Source: Halichondria panicea
Taxonomy: Eukaryota; Porifera; Demospongiae; Suberitida; Halichondriidae
Direction of reading: 5' to 3'
Assembly (NCBI RefSeq): GCF_963675165.1
Contig: NC_087380.1
Span: forward strand, 7,574,517-7,638,516
DNA length: 64,000 nucleotides
Shown: positions 47,801 to 60,437 of the stretch, in pieces
Numbering within the stretch: position 1 is the stretch's first letter
How the letters are laid out: each line of letters begins with the position of its first letter
Program-made: the position numbers and the translations under genes
Notes under the pieces: model-generated
The model's database searches: none
What the model was told of the DNA's origin: nothing
Seen by the model: only the letters and a program-made list of their open reading frames with translations

Positions 47801-50696
47801 CAGGTTTTGCCCTGATACCATTAACAATAATCATTCTTTCGTGCATGTATGTTATCCCGTGTGTACATTGTACTTGACTGCAGGCTGGAGGCTACAATGG
47901 ATGAGTTAGACAACTTCCTCGGAGATGAACTTGCTGACATCAACGACATGTTTGAAGAATTTACAACGAAGGACAAGCAAGTGAAGGAAAAAAGACAAAA
48001 AGAAGTGCTGGATCTGAAGCATATCGACGAAGAGCTCAAGTTGAAAAATGAGGTACACATAATTGTCAATGATGTACTATTAGGTCACTGGATTGTGTGC
48101 AGTGAAGCAGTGCTATTAATCCCGTATCATATCTGGTCCAGTACATATAATCACACAGTCCGAATAACTGCCGCGGCTTAAAATGTAAAAAAAACAGCAA
48201 TTAGAGATCACTAGTAGTATGGAATCAATAGTAGTATGGTTACTCGTATAATAGCACTCATAACAATGGCAAGGTTAATAGCACGAGGCATATTAGTATC
48301 CTTGACAGTGCTTGTTACATGTACTCGTGCTATTAATCCCATGTGTGCACTATTAACCATACTATATCATACTAGTCATCTGCTAAAATAGTCTTCGAAA
48401 CTGAATTCAATATTCAATATGGCATAATTATAGTGATTAAATACACATAACTAAGTTTACACTATTGGATTATAGAAGAGATGACTATAATGGACTGAGT
48501 GTTATAACAGTGTCCTCTTGTGTTGCTATAGGACCCCACAGCTAAAGTGCCCCAGGGAGACACTGCAGAGTCAGTGGAGAGGATCTCCAGGAGGAGAGAA
48601 GATGAAAGGTTGCATTAGAGGACTTCTTACATCAGCTTAACTGGGCGTTTTATTGGGACCATTAAGTGATCAGTTATACAACCTCCCTAAGGCCTATGCT
48701 ACAATGAATATAATTACTATATGGACCCAGCACGCCTTAATTTCATTGTACCCCTCACACACACACACACACACACACACCCACACAGTCTGAAGCTGGC
48801 TGCACAGTGGGAGAATGAGATGGAGGTGCTGCAGGCTGAGAGGCTGAGGGACCAACAGAGGAGGGATATACTCAGAGAGGTGGAGTCAGACTCTATTGTA
48901 CAAACACTGGATGCTGAGATGAAGCAGCTCATTGAGGTGGGTCTGCCATATGTACACTAAATGTCTCGAACTCTAGTGTGCGTGTGCGTGGCTAGGTAGA
49001 TTGTTCTTAATGGTTGATATAACTTAGCATAACTTTTACACCAGGCCTATAACAATCACCAGATACAATTATGCATTTATACAACTGTTGTGCCCCCCCC
49101 CCAGCATGAAGAGGAAGGAGTAAGGATTGCTCAGAGGGAGAAGGAGCTGTTAGCAGTGAGAGAGAGAGAGGAACAGGAGCGCAGGGAGAAGGAACGGCAG
49201 GAGAGACTCAGCAGGAAACAAGACAAGGAAGGTGTGTTGTCGTTACATGTACTAGGTGGATTGTAGTGTGTCGCATGCAGGGTCACAAATTACAAAAAAA
49301 GGATATTTTTATTAATGATTTTTTAATTGGGCAGCTTTATAGTTGCATCTGTTTAGTGTCTCATTTAAACCAAAAGTGCAATCTCAATAATAGTCTATTA
49401 ATAGTTCCCCATGCTGCATATCTCCCCATGCTGCATCTCTCCTATATGCAGAGATGACCATTGAGGAGTGGATAGAATGGATGGAAGAGAAGAAGAAAGC
49501 AGGCATGAGTCCAGAGCAGGTGGCAGAGCTAGAGCGTCGGAAGGCTAACTGGCTCGAGCAACAGAAACAGAGGGAAGAGAAACGAAAGAGAGAGGAGGAG
49601 GAACAATTGGCAAAGACTCGGAAAAAGATGGAGTCTGAGTTGAAGTGAGTGTTACACTATACACAGTGTACTGTTAGTGAGTGTTACACTATACACAGTG
49701 TACTGTTAGTGAGTGTTACACTATACACAGTGTACTGTTAGTGAGTGTTACACCATACACAGTGTACTGTTAGTGAGTGTTACACTATACACAGTGTACT
49801 GTAGTTGAAGTGAGTGTTACACCATACACAGTGTACTGTTAGTGAATGTTACACTATACACAGTGTACTGTAGTTGAAGTGAGTGTTACACCATACACAG
49901 TGTACTGTCTAATCAATAATTTATTATGCCTAGTCCTTTTGATGTACATGTACATGTACATGTAAGGCCGGTACACGTAGTGTAAAAATGTTATTTTGGG
50001 TAAATTAACTATGCAGTCATGTTGTGAAGGATTGTCTAGTAGTTGAGAGTGCTGTAGTAACAACGTGACTCTTTCTTAACCCCCCCAGGGCAATTCGTGA
50101 TCGTGACCGTGAGATCAAAAGCAATCGACTCACAAACGAAGAACTTGAAGCAAAGAGACGAGAAAAAGCTCTCAGAGATCAGCAAGAGTCTGAACAACGA
50201 AAGGAGCGCTCAAGACATGTCAAGGAGGCCATGAAACAACAGGAGATTGACGAGCTGAAGCCCAAGGCACGCTCGGCACTGGCTGCTCGCTGGGAAGAGA
50301 GGATAAGAGCTCGTAGCGAGGGGAAGATCACTCGCGAGGAGAATAGGTCCACCGTGATAACAGGGAAAGGCATGGAAGTGAGTACTGTACAGTGGAGTAT
50401 AACTGTATGTGGCTAGCTGTGTGTGTACAGTACTCCCACACACTAATGATGTGAGATTGTACCACCCGCAAATGGAATGTCATAACTAATGTCCATACTA
50501 AACAGCAATCATAATTCCTGCACTATAAGACTTCTGTCTTAAAATTGTATTATTTCACGGCATCTACCCCCCACCCCCCACTATGCAGTCCCTGAAACAT
50601 GAAGAGGAGAGGATCACTCGGCGTATATCTAACGGCAGACCTGTGTCTACCAGCAGTAGTGAGGGCGATGAGAAAAAGAGGCAATCTATAGCTTAA
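38963..50696 (+). CDS. Two-EH-domain, NPF/DPF-motif, coiled-coil protein (EPS15/intersectin-like)
   Basis: Sixteen in-phase exons: 38963-38975, 40583-40672, 40947-41010, 41172-41416, 42103-42166, 42837-42972, 43252-44145, 44690-44818, 45019-45680, 47884-48052, 48532-48608, 48789-48936, 49105-49231, 49452-49644, 50089-50377 and 50589-50696; 1135 residues. EH1 is at about 7-85 and EH2 at about 118-200, both with intact EF-loops (DLDQDGCLNAAEF, DIDGDGRLSFLEF) and the phase-2 IW/RLSD exon junction. Then ENPFVSD and GDPFETTDPF (endocytic adaptor motifs), a serine-rich stretch with six S-(K/Q)-(E/D)-S-L repeats, three TYTAVPDHAS repeats, an acidic region, and about 370 residues of charged coiled coil. 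A role in clathrin-mediated endocytosis is inference. It lacks a third EH domain and SH3 domains, so it is neither EPS15 nor intersectin as known. The start is less certain than the rest, because the short first exon was fixed by phase. Confidence 0.84.
40641..40718. repeat. Tandem duplication of an exon end plus 5' splice site
   Basis: GGGTCACTCCACCAGGGCTC through TATCAG/GTA occurs twice, ending at 40,672 and 40,718. The second donor would read through an in-frame TAG, so only the first is usable. Confidence 0.85.
41430..42060. repeat. Two head-to-tail hairpin repeats of the CTGAAAGCTTAGAA family
   Basis: Two units, each with arms carrying CTGAAAGCTTAGA and an apex of the form CCATGGGCTATTATCCATGG, in an intron of the EH-domain gene. 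Related to 7,618, 44,162, 51,041 and 62,942. Confidence 0.75.
42355..42768. mobile_element. Non-autonomous pogo/Tigger-like MITE
   Basis: Terminal inverted repeats CAGTAGAACCTCGTTAATC and GATTAGCGAGGTTCTACTG (as GGATTAGCGAGG...CTACTG at the right), with TA on each side (42,353-42,354 and 42,769-42,770). These termini and the TA duplication are typical of pogo-group Tc1/mariner elements. The 414-bp body has no transposase. Located in intron 5 of the EH-domain gene. Confidence 0.75.
43047..43168. repeat. 61-bp direct duplication
   Basis: Two copies of a segment containing AAGTATCAATTCTGTGGCTG through ACACAGGTCCAA, in an intron of the EH-domain gene. Confidence 0.9.
44162..44481. repeat. Hairpin repeat of the CTGAAAGCTTAGAA family
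   Basis: Inverted arms around ATGGGCCCATGGT, flanked by TTTCTGAAAGCTTACAATG and CCTTCTAAGCTTTCAGAAA. Intron of the EH-domain gene. Confidence 0.7.
44480..44689. repeat. CA-rich minisatellite abutting an EH-gene acceptor
   Basis: Six units of about 30 bp (ATGTACTACTGCCCCTCCCC plus CA repeat). The last CA run ends in the CAG acceptor (exon starts 44,690), so every unit carries a pyrimidine tract. Confidence 0.9.
45705..45914. repeat. MITE-like element, TACCGTATAGCGGGT termini
   Basis: The left end TACCGTATAGCGGGTCTATTTCGAG is matched inversely by CTCGAAATATACCCTCTATACG at the right end. In intron 9 of the EH-domain gene. Same family as 6,725-6,919. Confidence 0.65.
46051..47087. repeat. Minisatellite, ~24 copies of a 43/44-bp unit
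   Basis: Unit CCCCTCAGTGAATGGCTCTA followed by AGTCAGAGTACAGTTACTAG and TGT. Units differ mainly by one extra A or C after GGCTCT. Copies are contiguous, without spacers. Intron 9 of the EH-domain gene. Confidence 0.97.
49645..49906. repeat. Minisatellite that multiplies a 5' splice site
   Basis: Eight units of about 32-38 bp with GTGAGTGTTACACTATACAC. The first GTGAGT is the donor of EH-gene exon 14 (exon ends 49,644), and two inner units also carry the exon-like TTGAA before GTGAGT. Confidence 0.9.
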
Positions 50697-51472
50697 ACAC
50701 ACCAACTGTCCTGCATGGCTTTTTATTTCACTGGTAGATTAATTGTCTAAACCTCTTGTATAGTTTTGATAGCTCCTTTTTTCTCTAGTGCTGTTTTTGT
50801 CAATCATTTCAACTCATTATTGCAGCAGACAGCACTAGCTATTAATAGCTGTCTTTTGTCACCCACGTACATATCACATTGACCGTGACGTTATATCCCC
50901 TTCCTTTTGTTTTGGTGTGGTTTGTCACTATCATTACGTACTTCTGCTGATTGAATTATTAATTTGCTGTAATTATACACTTTCTACGTACGTATCTTGA
51001 ATAAGTATGTGACAGACTGTATGCACATATTTAATCAATGGTTTGGGGATTCTTTCAGCTGCCATAACTTGAATTCCGTGGATCCAATTTCAACGATTTT
51101 ATGGTTTTCTGAAAGCTTAGAAAAACAAATAGTGTCATCAAAGTTGATATTTGAGAGATAAAAGTATTTACCAATTTGGCCGTACCATGGATAAATAGCC
51201 CATGGTCCAAGGCCGAAAAATGACAAATTATGGCCCTGATGAAATTTTGAATTTAAACACCTAATATGAAAGGTCGCTTTCAGAAAATCATAAAATTGTT
51301 GACATTGGATCAACGGTATTAAAAATGTAGCTGTTGAAAGATGTTCAACTACAACCCCCCCCCTAGTTAACTGTCATTCACATGATCACAGTAATAACAA
51401 TTTATTAATAGAATAGTTCTCACGTACAACACAGACATAATAATACATACATACATGATTGCATGTGACTGC
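50697..51472. other. Intergenic region, convergent 3' ends
   Basis: Holds the 3' UTRs of the EH-domain gene and the opposing CIMAP2-like gene, and a hairpin repeat of the CTGAAAGCTTAGAA family at 51,041-51,353 with apex CCATGGATAAATAGCCCATGG. Nothing else seen. Confidence 0.7.
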
Positions 51473-53741
<2,269 letters not shown>

Positions 53742-53992
53742 TGCTGGACCGTGGGCAGAGAAAGAAAAACCTTTTTTCACGAGTTGGTTTCCAAGGTGAT
53801 TAATGAACAGTACAGAGGGAAAAAAACGGCTTTTTTTAACGAACATATTTCCCTCGAAACTAAGACGCTGATTAGCTTTAATTACAGACGCCTTCGAAAA
53901 GCATTCTGTGGTGGCTAAATTAGATATTTATAGCCGCGGATAATATCGAGGCTTAAGTTCAGTAAAGGTTTTTTCTTTCTACACACCCCACG
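53742..53992. promoter_or_regulatory. Putative bidirectional promoter, CIMAP2-like / MED8
   Basis: 251 bp between divergent start codons; no recognised core element. Inferred from position. Confidence 0.4.
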
Positions 53993-56090
53993 ATGAGTCA
54001 GAGCTCCTCTGGACAAGATGCTGTCGGTGTAAGTCCATTGTAATAGCAGTAAACCACTGTACACATCACATGTGCTGTATCATATCATTTGTATCTAACT
54101 GTAGAGTGACAAAGATGTGGAGGTTGCGCTGGCGTCAGTTCATGCAAAGGTCACAGGGGTCAAAGAGGCACTCTCCAACTTTGTAGGCAAGATGGAGCAT
54201 GAACTACTCACATGGTTAGACATGGTCTGCATGCTATCGTAACTTAATAATAATGTGTCCTTCATTTAATACGTATTGTGTGTACTGTACGTTTGATCCT
54301 AAATGGGCCGTTTATGTGCATGCATGGTGTATGCCAGTGGAATAGTAAAAGTGTGGCATGTACAGCACACTTCACTGAGTGATAAGATGACATCTTGTAC
54401 CCCCCTGGCCCCACATTCAGGCCTAGTGTTCTGGACAGCTTTGCGTCAGTGTCAGGCCACACCAGTGTACTCATGAAGCAGCTCTGCAGTGAAAAGATGC
54501 CCCCTCTACACACTCGAGTGCTGCTACCCCTCGAGGTCTCTAGTGACAGGGACCCAGAACTAGAAGTAATACTATTAATGTCAGTAAATTTTAATGGAAT
54601 TATGTGTTTACAATCTGCAGAGGCACACTGAGGGAAGAGTGCCCACCCTACATCATGAAGTAGGTATGTGTTCAGGCTACGAGTTCAATCACACACACAC
54701 ACACACCTCACACTACCCTCCCCCACACATACCTCACACACACACACACCTCACACTACCCTCCCCCACACATACCTCACACACACACACACCTCACACT
54801 ACCCTCCCCCACACACACCTCATGCCCACCCTGCATCATGAAGTAGGTATGTGTTCAGGCTATGAGTTCAATCACACACACACACACACCTCACACTACT
54901 CTCCCCCACACACACCTCACACACACACACACCTCACCCCCACACACACCTCACACACACACACACCTCACACTACCCTCCCCCACACACACCTCATACA
55001 CACACACACACACACACACACCTCACACTACCCTCCCCCACACACACCTCACACACACACACACACTTCACACTACTCTCCCCCACACACACACACACCT
55101 CACACTACCCTCCCCCACATACACCTCATACACACACACACACACCTCACACTACCCTCCCCCACACACACCTCATACACACACACACACTTCACACTAC
55201 TCTCCCCCACACACACACACACCTCACACTACCCTCCCCCACATACACCTCATACACACACACACACACCTCACACTACCCTCCCCCACACACACCTCAT
55301 ACACACACACACACACACTTCACACTACTCTCCCCCACACATACCTCACACATACCTCACACACACACACACCTCACACTACCTCCCCCACACACCTCAT
55401 ACACACACACACACCTCACACTACCCTCCCCCACACACACCTCATACACACACACACACCTCACACTACCCACCCCCCCCCACACACAGTACCTAACTAC
55501 CTGCGTACCAAACTGGACCTGGACTTGGAGGCCAAACAGAACAAATTAGCATCGAAAGCAAAAGAGGAAGAACCTAATGTCAGGAATAAGATCCAGAATT
55601 TCAACAAACTATTATCAAGCTCTCTTGAGAAAATTGTAGAGCTTAGAGAAGTTATTGATGATCAGAAATCAAAGAAAGGTCTGTCCATTCAACTGTGCAG
55701 TACCTTTGTACCTTATACATATCTATTTCTGATTAGACCTGTACATTTTATTCCTTGGCTGATTATTGTAACACTTAAACTATAATTATATACTGTGCAA
55801 GTGTCCTCAGTTTAGCTCACTGCACTGTGCTCGTAAAGTTGTTCACACATTCTCCACACGCAGGTACTGCTCAGACAAGTTCAGCTGAGACTAAGAAACT
55901 AGTGAGTGTGTACCTCCATGGTACAGGACTGCCACCTCCTATGGCGATGAGGAGACCACTCCCTCAGCAATCACCCGGGAAGATGGCGACACTGGCTAGA
56001 GGAGTGGGCGGGAGAATGCCAAGTGCTGTGAGAACTGATTTGAAACAAGGCATACAGACTGCAACAGCTCCTTATGGTAGACCAAAGTAA
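53993..56090 (+). CDS. MED8: Mediator complex subunit 8
   Basis: Head-module subunit of the Mediator complex, a nuclear RNA polymerase II coactivator. Six in-phase exons: 53993-54028, 54105-54214, 54421-54565, 54621-54663, 55490-55678 and 55864-56090, giving 249 residues (human about 268). Diagnostic matches are WPSVLDSFASVSG, RHTEGRVPTLHHEV joined across a long intron to PNYLRTKLD, and the coiled stretch IQNFNKLLSSSLEKI. The C-terminal region is Pro/Met/Gly-rich and basic, as in the family. Intron 4 is an 826-bp CA-rich minisatellite that also contains a second copy of the exon 4 end with its donor (54,824-54,876). The gene converges on ALG2, with only 130 bp between stop codons. Confidence 0.96.
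54690..55489. repeat. CA/CACTACCCTCCCCCA minisatellite in MED8 intron 4
   Basis: About 20 units of roughly 30-40 bp built from CACACCTCACACTACCCTCC plus CA runs. It ends at the CAG acceptor of exon 5. Long His/Thr/Pro reading frames across it are artefacts. Confidence 0.95.
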
Positions 56091-56220
56091 CAATCTGTCA
56101 TTTATAGATTTATCAATTTATTTTTGGAGTATAATTATACTGTAACTTCAATATAATAATAATCAGTATTTAATACACATGTCAACTAGATCACTGTAAA
56201 CAGCAGATTATACAGTACAT

Positions 56221-57432
56221 TCACAATAGAGTCTCTACAATGCTATTCAGTTTCTCAGTAAAAGCTCCAAATGAGAAATTAGCAATCACATGATCTCTTC
56301 CATTCTCGCCCATCTTCGCACTATCCTCTGGACTACGGTACACATACGCCATCTTCTCAGCAAAAGCCTCGGGAATAGCATCACACAAAAAACCCGTAGT
56401 TCCATCAATCACAGTTTCCAGCGGCCCCCCAGTGTTGACAGCAATGACAGGCCTTCTTAGATACATACCCTCCAGAGGGCAGATCCCAAAGTGCTCGTTA
56501 GACGGTGTGTAAATAAGGGCTCTGCAACCATCAAGTAGATCAATCTTTTGCTGGTCAGTAAACGAGCGAATAAACGTAACATTGTCACCTAGTTTGTGAG
56601 TTTCAACAAGTTTTCGTAGCTCCAAATAATGTTCTTTATTTTCCATCACTCTTTCGTCATAACCTCCCGCCATTGCAAGGTGGACCTCTTTCTTTTCAGA
56701 TGGATCCAGGCCTTCTAGAGTTTTGGCAAATGCTTCTATGGCCAGAGAAAGGTTCTTTTTTCGCTCAAAACGGTTGATTGATAGGAACAGACATTTCACA
56801 GAGCTTGGGATCGTATCTTTGAGTTCACCAGCAGGGGATACGTCGAATGCAGAAAAGTTTAGTGATGGGTGTAGCACAGTAGGTCGAATACTTGCCAGTG
56901 ATTTGAAGGTCCGATGGAAAATGCCAGCAGTGAAGTTGCTGTTCACGAGTATCTGATGAGCTAGACCTGTTGTCCATTCTTCCCATTTATCAATCGGCCA
57001 TCGATAAACTTTCTTCAACCAGTTCTTTCGTTGAGTCAAAAGTTGATCGGGAAAATGACAATAAAACAAGATTTTGGCTCGGCTCAAACGCAGTACTGGA
57101 ATACAAGCAGAGATTTGATCGCAAATAATTACATCGAAACAATCTTGGCCCAACACCATACAGTAGACAAGATAGAGTGCTGTGTACACCATCCGAATGT
57201 AGGCCCACAATGCATAGCCCTTGTTACAACAAGACCTTGGTAGCCAGTCACCTGCACATGTAACTTTCAGAGTTCCATCTCTAGTTTCAGAGAAGCAGTG
57301 ATTGGGGTCATGATGAGAAGTGAACATCTCAACATAGTGGCCTTTTGATTTGAGAGCCAGGGCAGCGTCCACAATCAGCCTCTCTGCTCCTCCAATGCCA
57401 AGATCAGGGTGGATGAAAGCTACTCGTACCAT
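56221..57432 (-). CDS. ALG2: Alpha-1,3/1,6-mannosyltransferase ALG2
   Basis: ER-membrane GT4 glycosyltransferase that adds the second and third mannoses to the dolichol-linked oligosaccharide for N-glycosylation. Single exon, 403 residues. Matches run from [21 protein letters not shown] through [36 protein letters not shown] and [11 protein letters not shown] to the donor-site region [20 protein letters not shown] with the two spaced glutamates (E-x7-E) of GT4 enzymes. [14 protein letters not shown] is also present. Start is the ATG at 57,430-57,432; the preceding in-frame GTG is not needed. A hydrophobic stretch at about residues 76-100 would anchor it. Length is normal. Confidence 0.97.
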   Translation of the reverse strand: MVRVAFIHPDLGIGGAERLIVDAALALKSKGHYVEMFTSHHDPNHCFSETRDGTLKVTCAGDWLPRSCCNKGYALWAYIRMVYTALYLVYCMVLGQDCFDVIICDQISACIPVLRLSRAKILFYCHFPDQLLTQRKNWLKKVYRWPIDKWEEWTTGLAHQILVNSNFTAGIFHRTFKSLASIRPTVLHPSLNFSAFDVSPAGELKDTIPSSVKCLFLSINRFERKKNLSLAIEAFAKTLEGLDPSEKKEVHLAMAGGYDERVMENKEHYLELRKLVETHKLGDNVTFIRSFTDQQKIDLLDGCRALIYTPSNEHFGICPLEGMYLRRPVIAVNTGGPLETVIDGTTGFLCDAIPEAFAEKMAYVYRSPEDSAKMGENGRDHVIANFSFGAFTEKLNSIVETLL

Positions 57433-57657
57433 CACTGAGGACTAGACTCACTTGATGTGCCTTTTTTAATAGACAAAGACTCGAATTTGGTAAAGATCAC
57501 CAAATTCTAAAATGAAAAAGGGTAGGACTGTTGTGTGTTTTCCTTCGAGGATCTTTACCGATTACAGTGAGCTGCAAAGATGCCTTTGTTTCTATTGGAT
57601 AACTAACTTCACAATGTCCACAAATGTCCTAAGAAGTCACTGGTTGCCTCTAATAGA
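57433..57657. promoter_or_regulatory. Putative bidirectional promoter, ALG2 / TTC33, with an inverted repeat
   Basis: 225 bp between divergent starts. Contains a perfect 9-bp inverted repeat GAATTTGGT and ACCAAATTC (57,483-57,491 and 57,499-57,507). Function inferred from position. Confidence 0.4.
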
Positions 57658-58354
57658 ATGACGTCTTTCAGCTGGAAGAGAAAGTCCAAGCTCAGTACAA
57701 CTTCTGCCATTGCATTTTCAGAAGAAGCCGAAGATGAAGCAGAACTTAATGTGTTGGATCGGTTGTGCCCTACAAAGCGTCTCTGCTTGTCTAGTCTGGA
57801 GGATGATTCAGTGAAGAGCAAACAATTGCTAAAGGAGGGAGCTGCACTGGCAGAGAGTGAGAGGTATTGGGAAGCAATAAAGTACTGGGACGAGGCCATT
57901 CAGCTCACGCCTGGTGTTGCGGCTATTTATGAAATGAAATCACAGGTATATGTCCCTCATGATTAAGAAAGGTGTGTGTGTCTACACTTGTATTCATACA
58001 CAGGCTCTACTTGAACTAGGAGAGTTGTTTCCTGCTGTACAGTGTGCAAAGAGAGCGGTGCAGTTAGAGCCACAGTGGGCCACTGCCAGACAGACACTGG
58101 GGAGAGCTCAGCTAGGAATAGGAGAGCTGGAAATGGTATAAATAATAATATGTACACAATTCATGAACATGTTTGTAAGTGTAATTATATACAGGCTTGT
58201 GAGAGTTTCCAGAAGGCCATCCATTTGCTACCTTCTGATCAAGAAGTAAGCGTATGATTTATGCATTCCTATTTATACATCGTTGCAGATATTATCAGAC
58301 TTGAAATGGACATTGGAATTACTGGAGGAAAAGAAGAAGCCATTGAGAGAGTAG
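57658..58354 (+). CDS. TTC33: Tetratricopeptide repeat protein 33
   Basis: Four in-phase exons: 57658-57945, 58004-58135, 58195-58245 and 58289-58354, giving 178 residues. The start MTSFSWKRK matches the conserved TTC33 N-terminus. TPR-type helices follow: KQLLKEGAALAESERYWEAI, YEMKSQ-ALLELGELFPAV, TLGRAQLGIGELEM and ACESFQKAIHLLPSD. The last exon (ILSDLKWTLELLEEKKKPL-RE) aligns with the end of the TPR region. The protein stops there, so the acidic C-terminal part of the vertebrate protein (about 260 residues) is absent. AATAAA occurs near 58,535. Molecular role unknown. Confidence 0.88.
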
Positions 58355-58582
58355 CGCGCTATGTAGCGCTAATAAGAGGCAGCACTAGATGCCCTCATTA
58401 TTGGATGATACTTTTTAGTGCCATGCTTCACTTGTATTACACAGTATGTACATTGCACTGGATTGTCATCAGTTTTTAATTTTAATTATTCGTTGTGCAA
58501 CAACTTTGACAATTAATTGTGAATACGAGGTACAATAAATGAAGTAAGTAAAGGAGCTACTCATAATAAACCCCCCACACAG

Positions 58583-59104
58583 CTACTCATAATAAACTCC
58601 CCAGACAGTGGCGATTGCAAACAGAGTTTTGTTGGTAAAGTTTGCAGTAGCGAAAGTGTCCCATTTGGCATCCCAGCAACAACGACTTCCCATCCTAAAG
58701 CCCTGCTCATTCACTTGTCCAATGCTCACCATAGTCATTATCTTGTATCGTTTGTAGTCGAGGTCTTTAACTCTTCCTTTGACAATCTCACTGAGTGTCT
58801 TGACCAATTGACGGCATGACTTCGGATCGTATTTCTCATCTTTGAGATTTTTCTCCAAAACGTCTTCAATAATTGCTTTCACTTTGCTGGCTTGGAATTT
58901 TCTCTCTGGTTCTGTTTTGTAGGTATTCTCGTAGACATGTCTTGGTCTTCTCTTAGGGGCATTGTCTGGTTCCTGTCCTAGAGCCAAAACACTTCTGCTG
59001 GACGTGTCTTTCTTTTTCATGTGCTCGTGGAAGCTTGCTGTTGAGAAAAGGCTTGAATCCTTGGCCAGTTGGGAGAGCTGTGAGGGAACTCCTTTGTCAG
59101 CCAT
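58583..59104 (-). CDS. Tctex1-domain dynein light chain, DYNLT5 (TCTEX1D1)-like
   Basis: Intronless, 173 residues. The C-terminal ~110 residues form a Tctex1 domain: VKAIIEDVLEKNLKDEKYDP, CRQLVKTLSEIVKGRVKDL, RYKIMTMVSIGQ, GSRCCWDAKWDTFATANFTN and FAIATVWGVYYE. The N-terminal ~65 residues are basic and low in structure, as in TCTEX1D1-type proteins. Tctex light chains dimerise and bind dynein intermediate chains in cytoplasmic or ciliary dynein (family knowledge). The ATG at 59,102-59,104 is the first real methionine; upstream in-frame codons only extend the frame. Paralogue identity within the TCTEX1D group is tentative. Confidence 0.88.
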   Translation of the reverse strand: MADKGVPSQLSQLAKDSSLFSTASFHEHMKKKDTSSRSVLALGQEPDNAPKRRPRHVYENTYKTEPERKFQASKVKAIIEDVLEKNLKDEKYDPKSCRQLVKTLSEIVKGRVKDLDYKRYKIMTMVSIGQVNEQGFRMGSRCCWDAKWDTFATANFTNKTLFAIATVWGVYYE

Positions 59105-59365
59105 GGCTGCAGCTACCAAGTACCCGTACCGTACAGGCTATCTGGGTCTTTGCGAAGGGAACAGAGAGCTAAGCTAAGCTGCAGCTGAGATACGCCCACT
59201 TCTTAGAGATATAATAGTGGTCTCCAGGGCAGGGATTGCTCAAATTTACGCCGCCCTTACCTCCACAAGTTACTCGAATACACAGACGCCCTCAATGTCA
59301 TACCTATTCACGCCCCCCCAAAAGGCCTTTGATGATCATTACCAGCCATACAGACACCAATAATT
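59105..59365. promoter_or_regulatory. Putative bidirectional promoter, DYNLT5-like / NKAPD1
   Basis: 261 bp between divergent starts. No core motif recognised. Confidence 0.4.
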
Positions 59366-60281
59366 ATGGAGAGAAGCTCAGCCGGTAAAAGCCTTCTTTC
59401 CAACTACATTAGACATGCTACCACACACAACAAAGTAAGTACATTATAGAGGTACACTCTGAGGCGTATGATAGTAATACTGATTGATGGTTTCCCTCAG
59501 ATTCGTGAGGAGAGAACGATGTGGAATCAGAGAAAGTTGGAGCTATCCAGGGAAGACATCCTCCCCGGCTGGAGTGAGAGAGCTGCCAGGAGGAGGCTGC
59601 CTCTAGTAAGGTTAGGAGATATTGAACTGTCCATTTTCAGAGGAACTTTAGTCTAACGCTTGTAACTGTATAAATGACGGACCTTTTATGATTTGGATGA
59701 ATACAGCCGGTATGTGTTTTTGTTTTCTTTGTCGTAGAGGTCATTTGGTGAGTGATATGGGGTCAAGTGGTGAGCGCTGTGAATCAGATCCTCCTCGAGC
59801 AGAGTCTGATTCCCATTCTCCATACCACTGGACTAGGCAACTCGTAAAGGCCGAGGAGCGTGATCCATACCGGTACATGCCATTGCGTTGTTTGTATTAG
59901 TTTATTATTTGGGCAGCAGTTATTAATTTTAATATAATTTATATTGCTCAGAATTCTGAACTAACTTTTCTTTCCTTACACTATAGGTGGGGTCATTCTG
60001 GGTACAAGGAACAACATCCTGAAGAATTTGTCTCCTCCAGTAATGAGGCGGCAGAGGCCACACCCACTTCTACGAAGAAAAAGAAATCGAAGAGGAAAAG
60101 AGTCAAAAGAGAGAGTAGCTGTTCACCTCCTCCAACCAAGAAACGAAAACACAGTAAAAAGACCAAAAAATCTCACAAACACAAAAGAAAGCATAAAACA
60201 GACTCATTGTCATCATCTCATAAGTCACGTAGAAAGAGACCAGCTTCTAGTACCTCATCATCCGAGTCTGACAAATCATAG
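59366..60281 (+). CDS. NKAPD1: NKAP domain-containing protein 1-like
   Basis: Four in-phase exons: 59366-59434, 59501-59610, 59738-59872 and 59987-60281, giving 202 residues. The N-terminus (GKSLLSNYIRHATTHNK, then IREERTMWNQRKLE) and the signature RWGHSGYKEQHPEEF match C11orf57/NKAPD1. The rest is Lys/Arg/Ser-rich and probably disordered, with several nuclear-localisation-like basic runs and a phospho-serine-type end SSSESDKS. Shorter than the vertebrate protein (about 290), mainly in the basic tail. AATAAA near 60,412. Function is poorly known in any animal. Confidence 0.85.
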
Positions 60282-60437
60282 CAACAATTTTATTTTACAC
60301 GGCATCATTATTCTTCATTTTTAACCTTCTTACATGTTGAACATGAAATTAACACTAATGATGTGTATAATTATAATTATAAAGGTACAGTAAACATGGC
60401 ATGGTTGGGGGAAAATAAAGTGTATATGCACGCAATC

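Noticed and set aside
54594-55785. Two ~300-residue His/Thr/Pro reading frames on +
   Set aside because: They run through the CA-rich minisatellite of MED8 intron 4. Only the short ends coincide with real MED8 exons.
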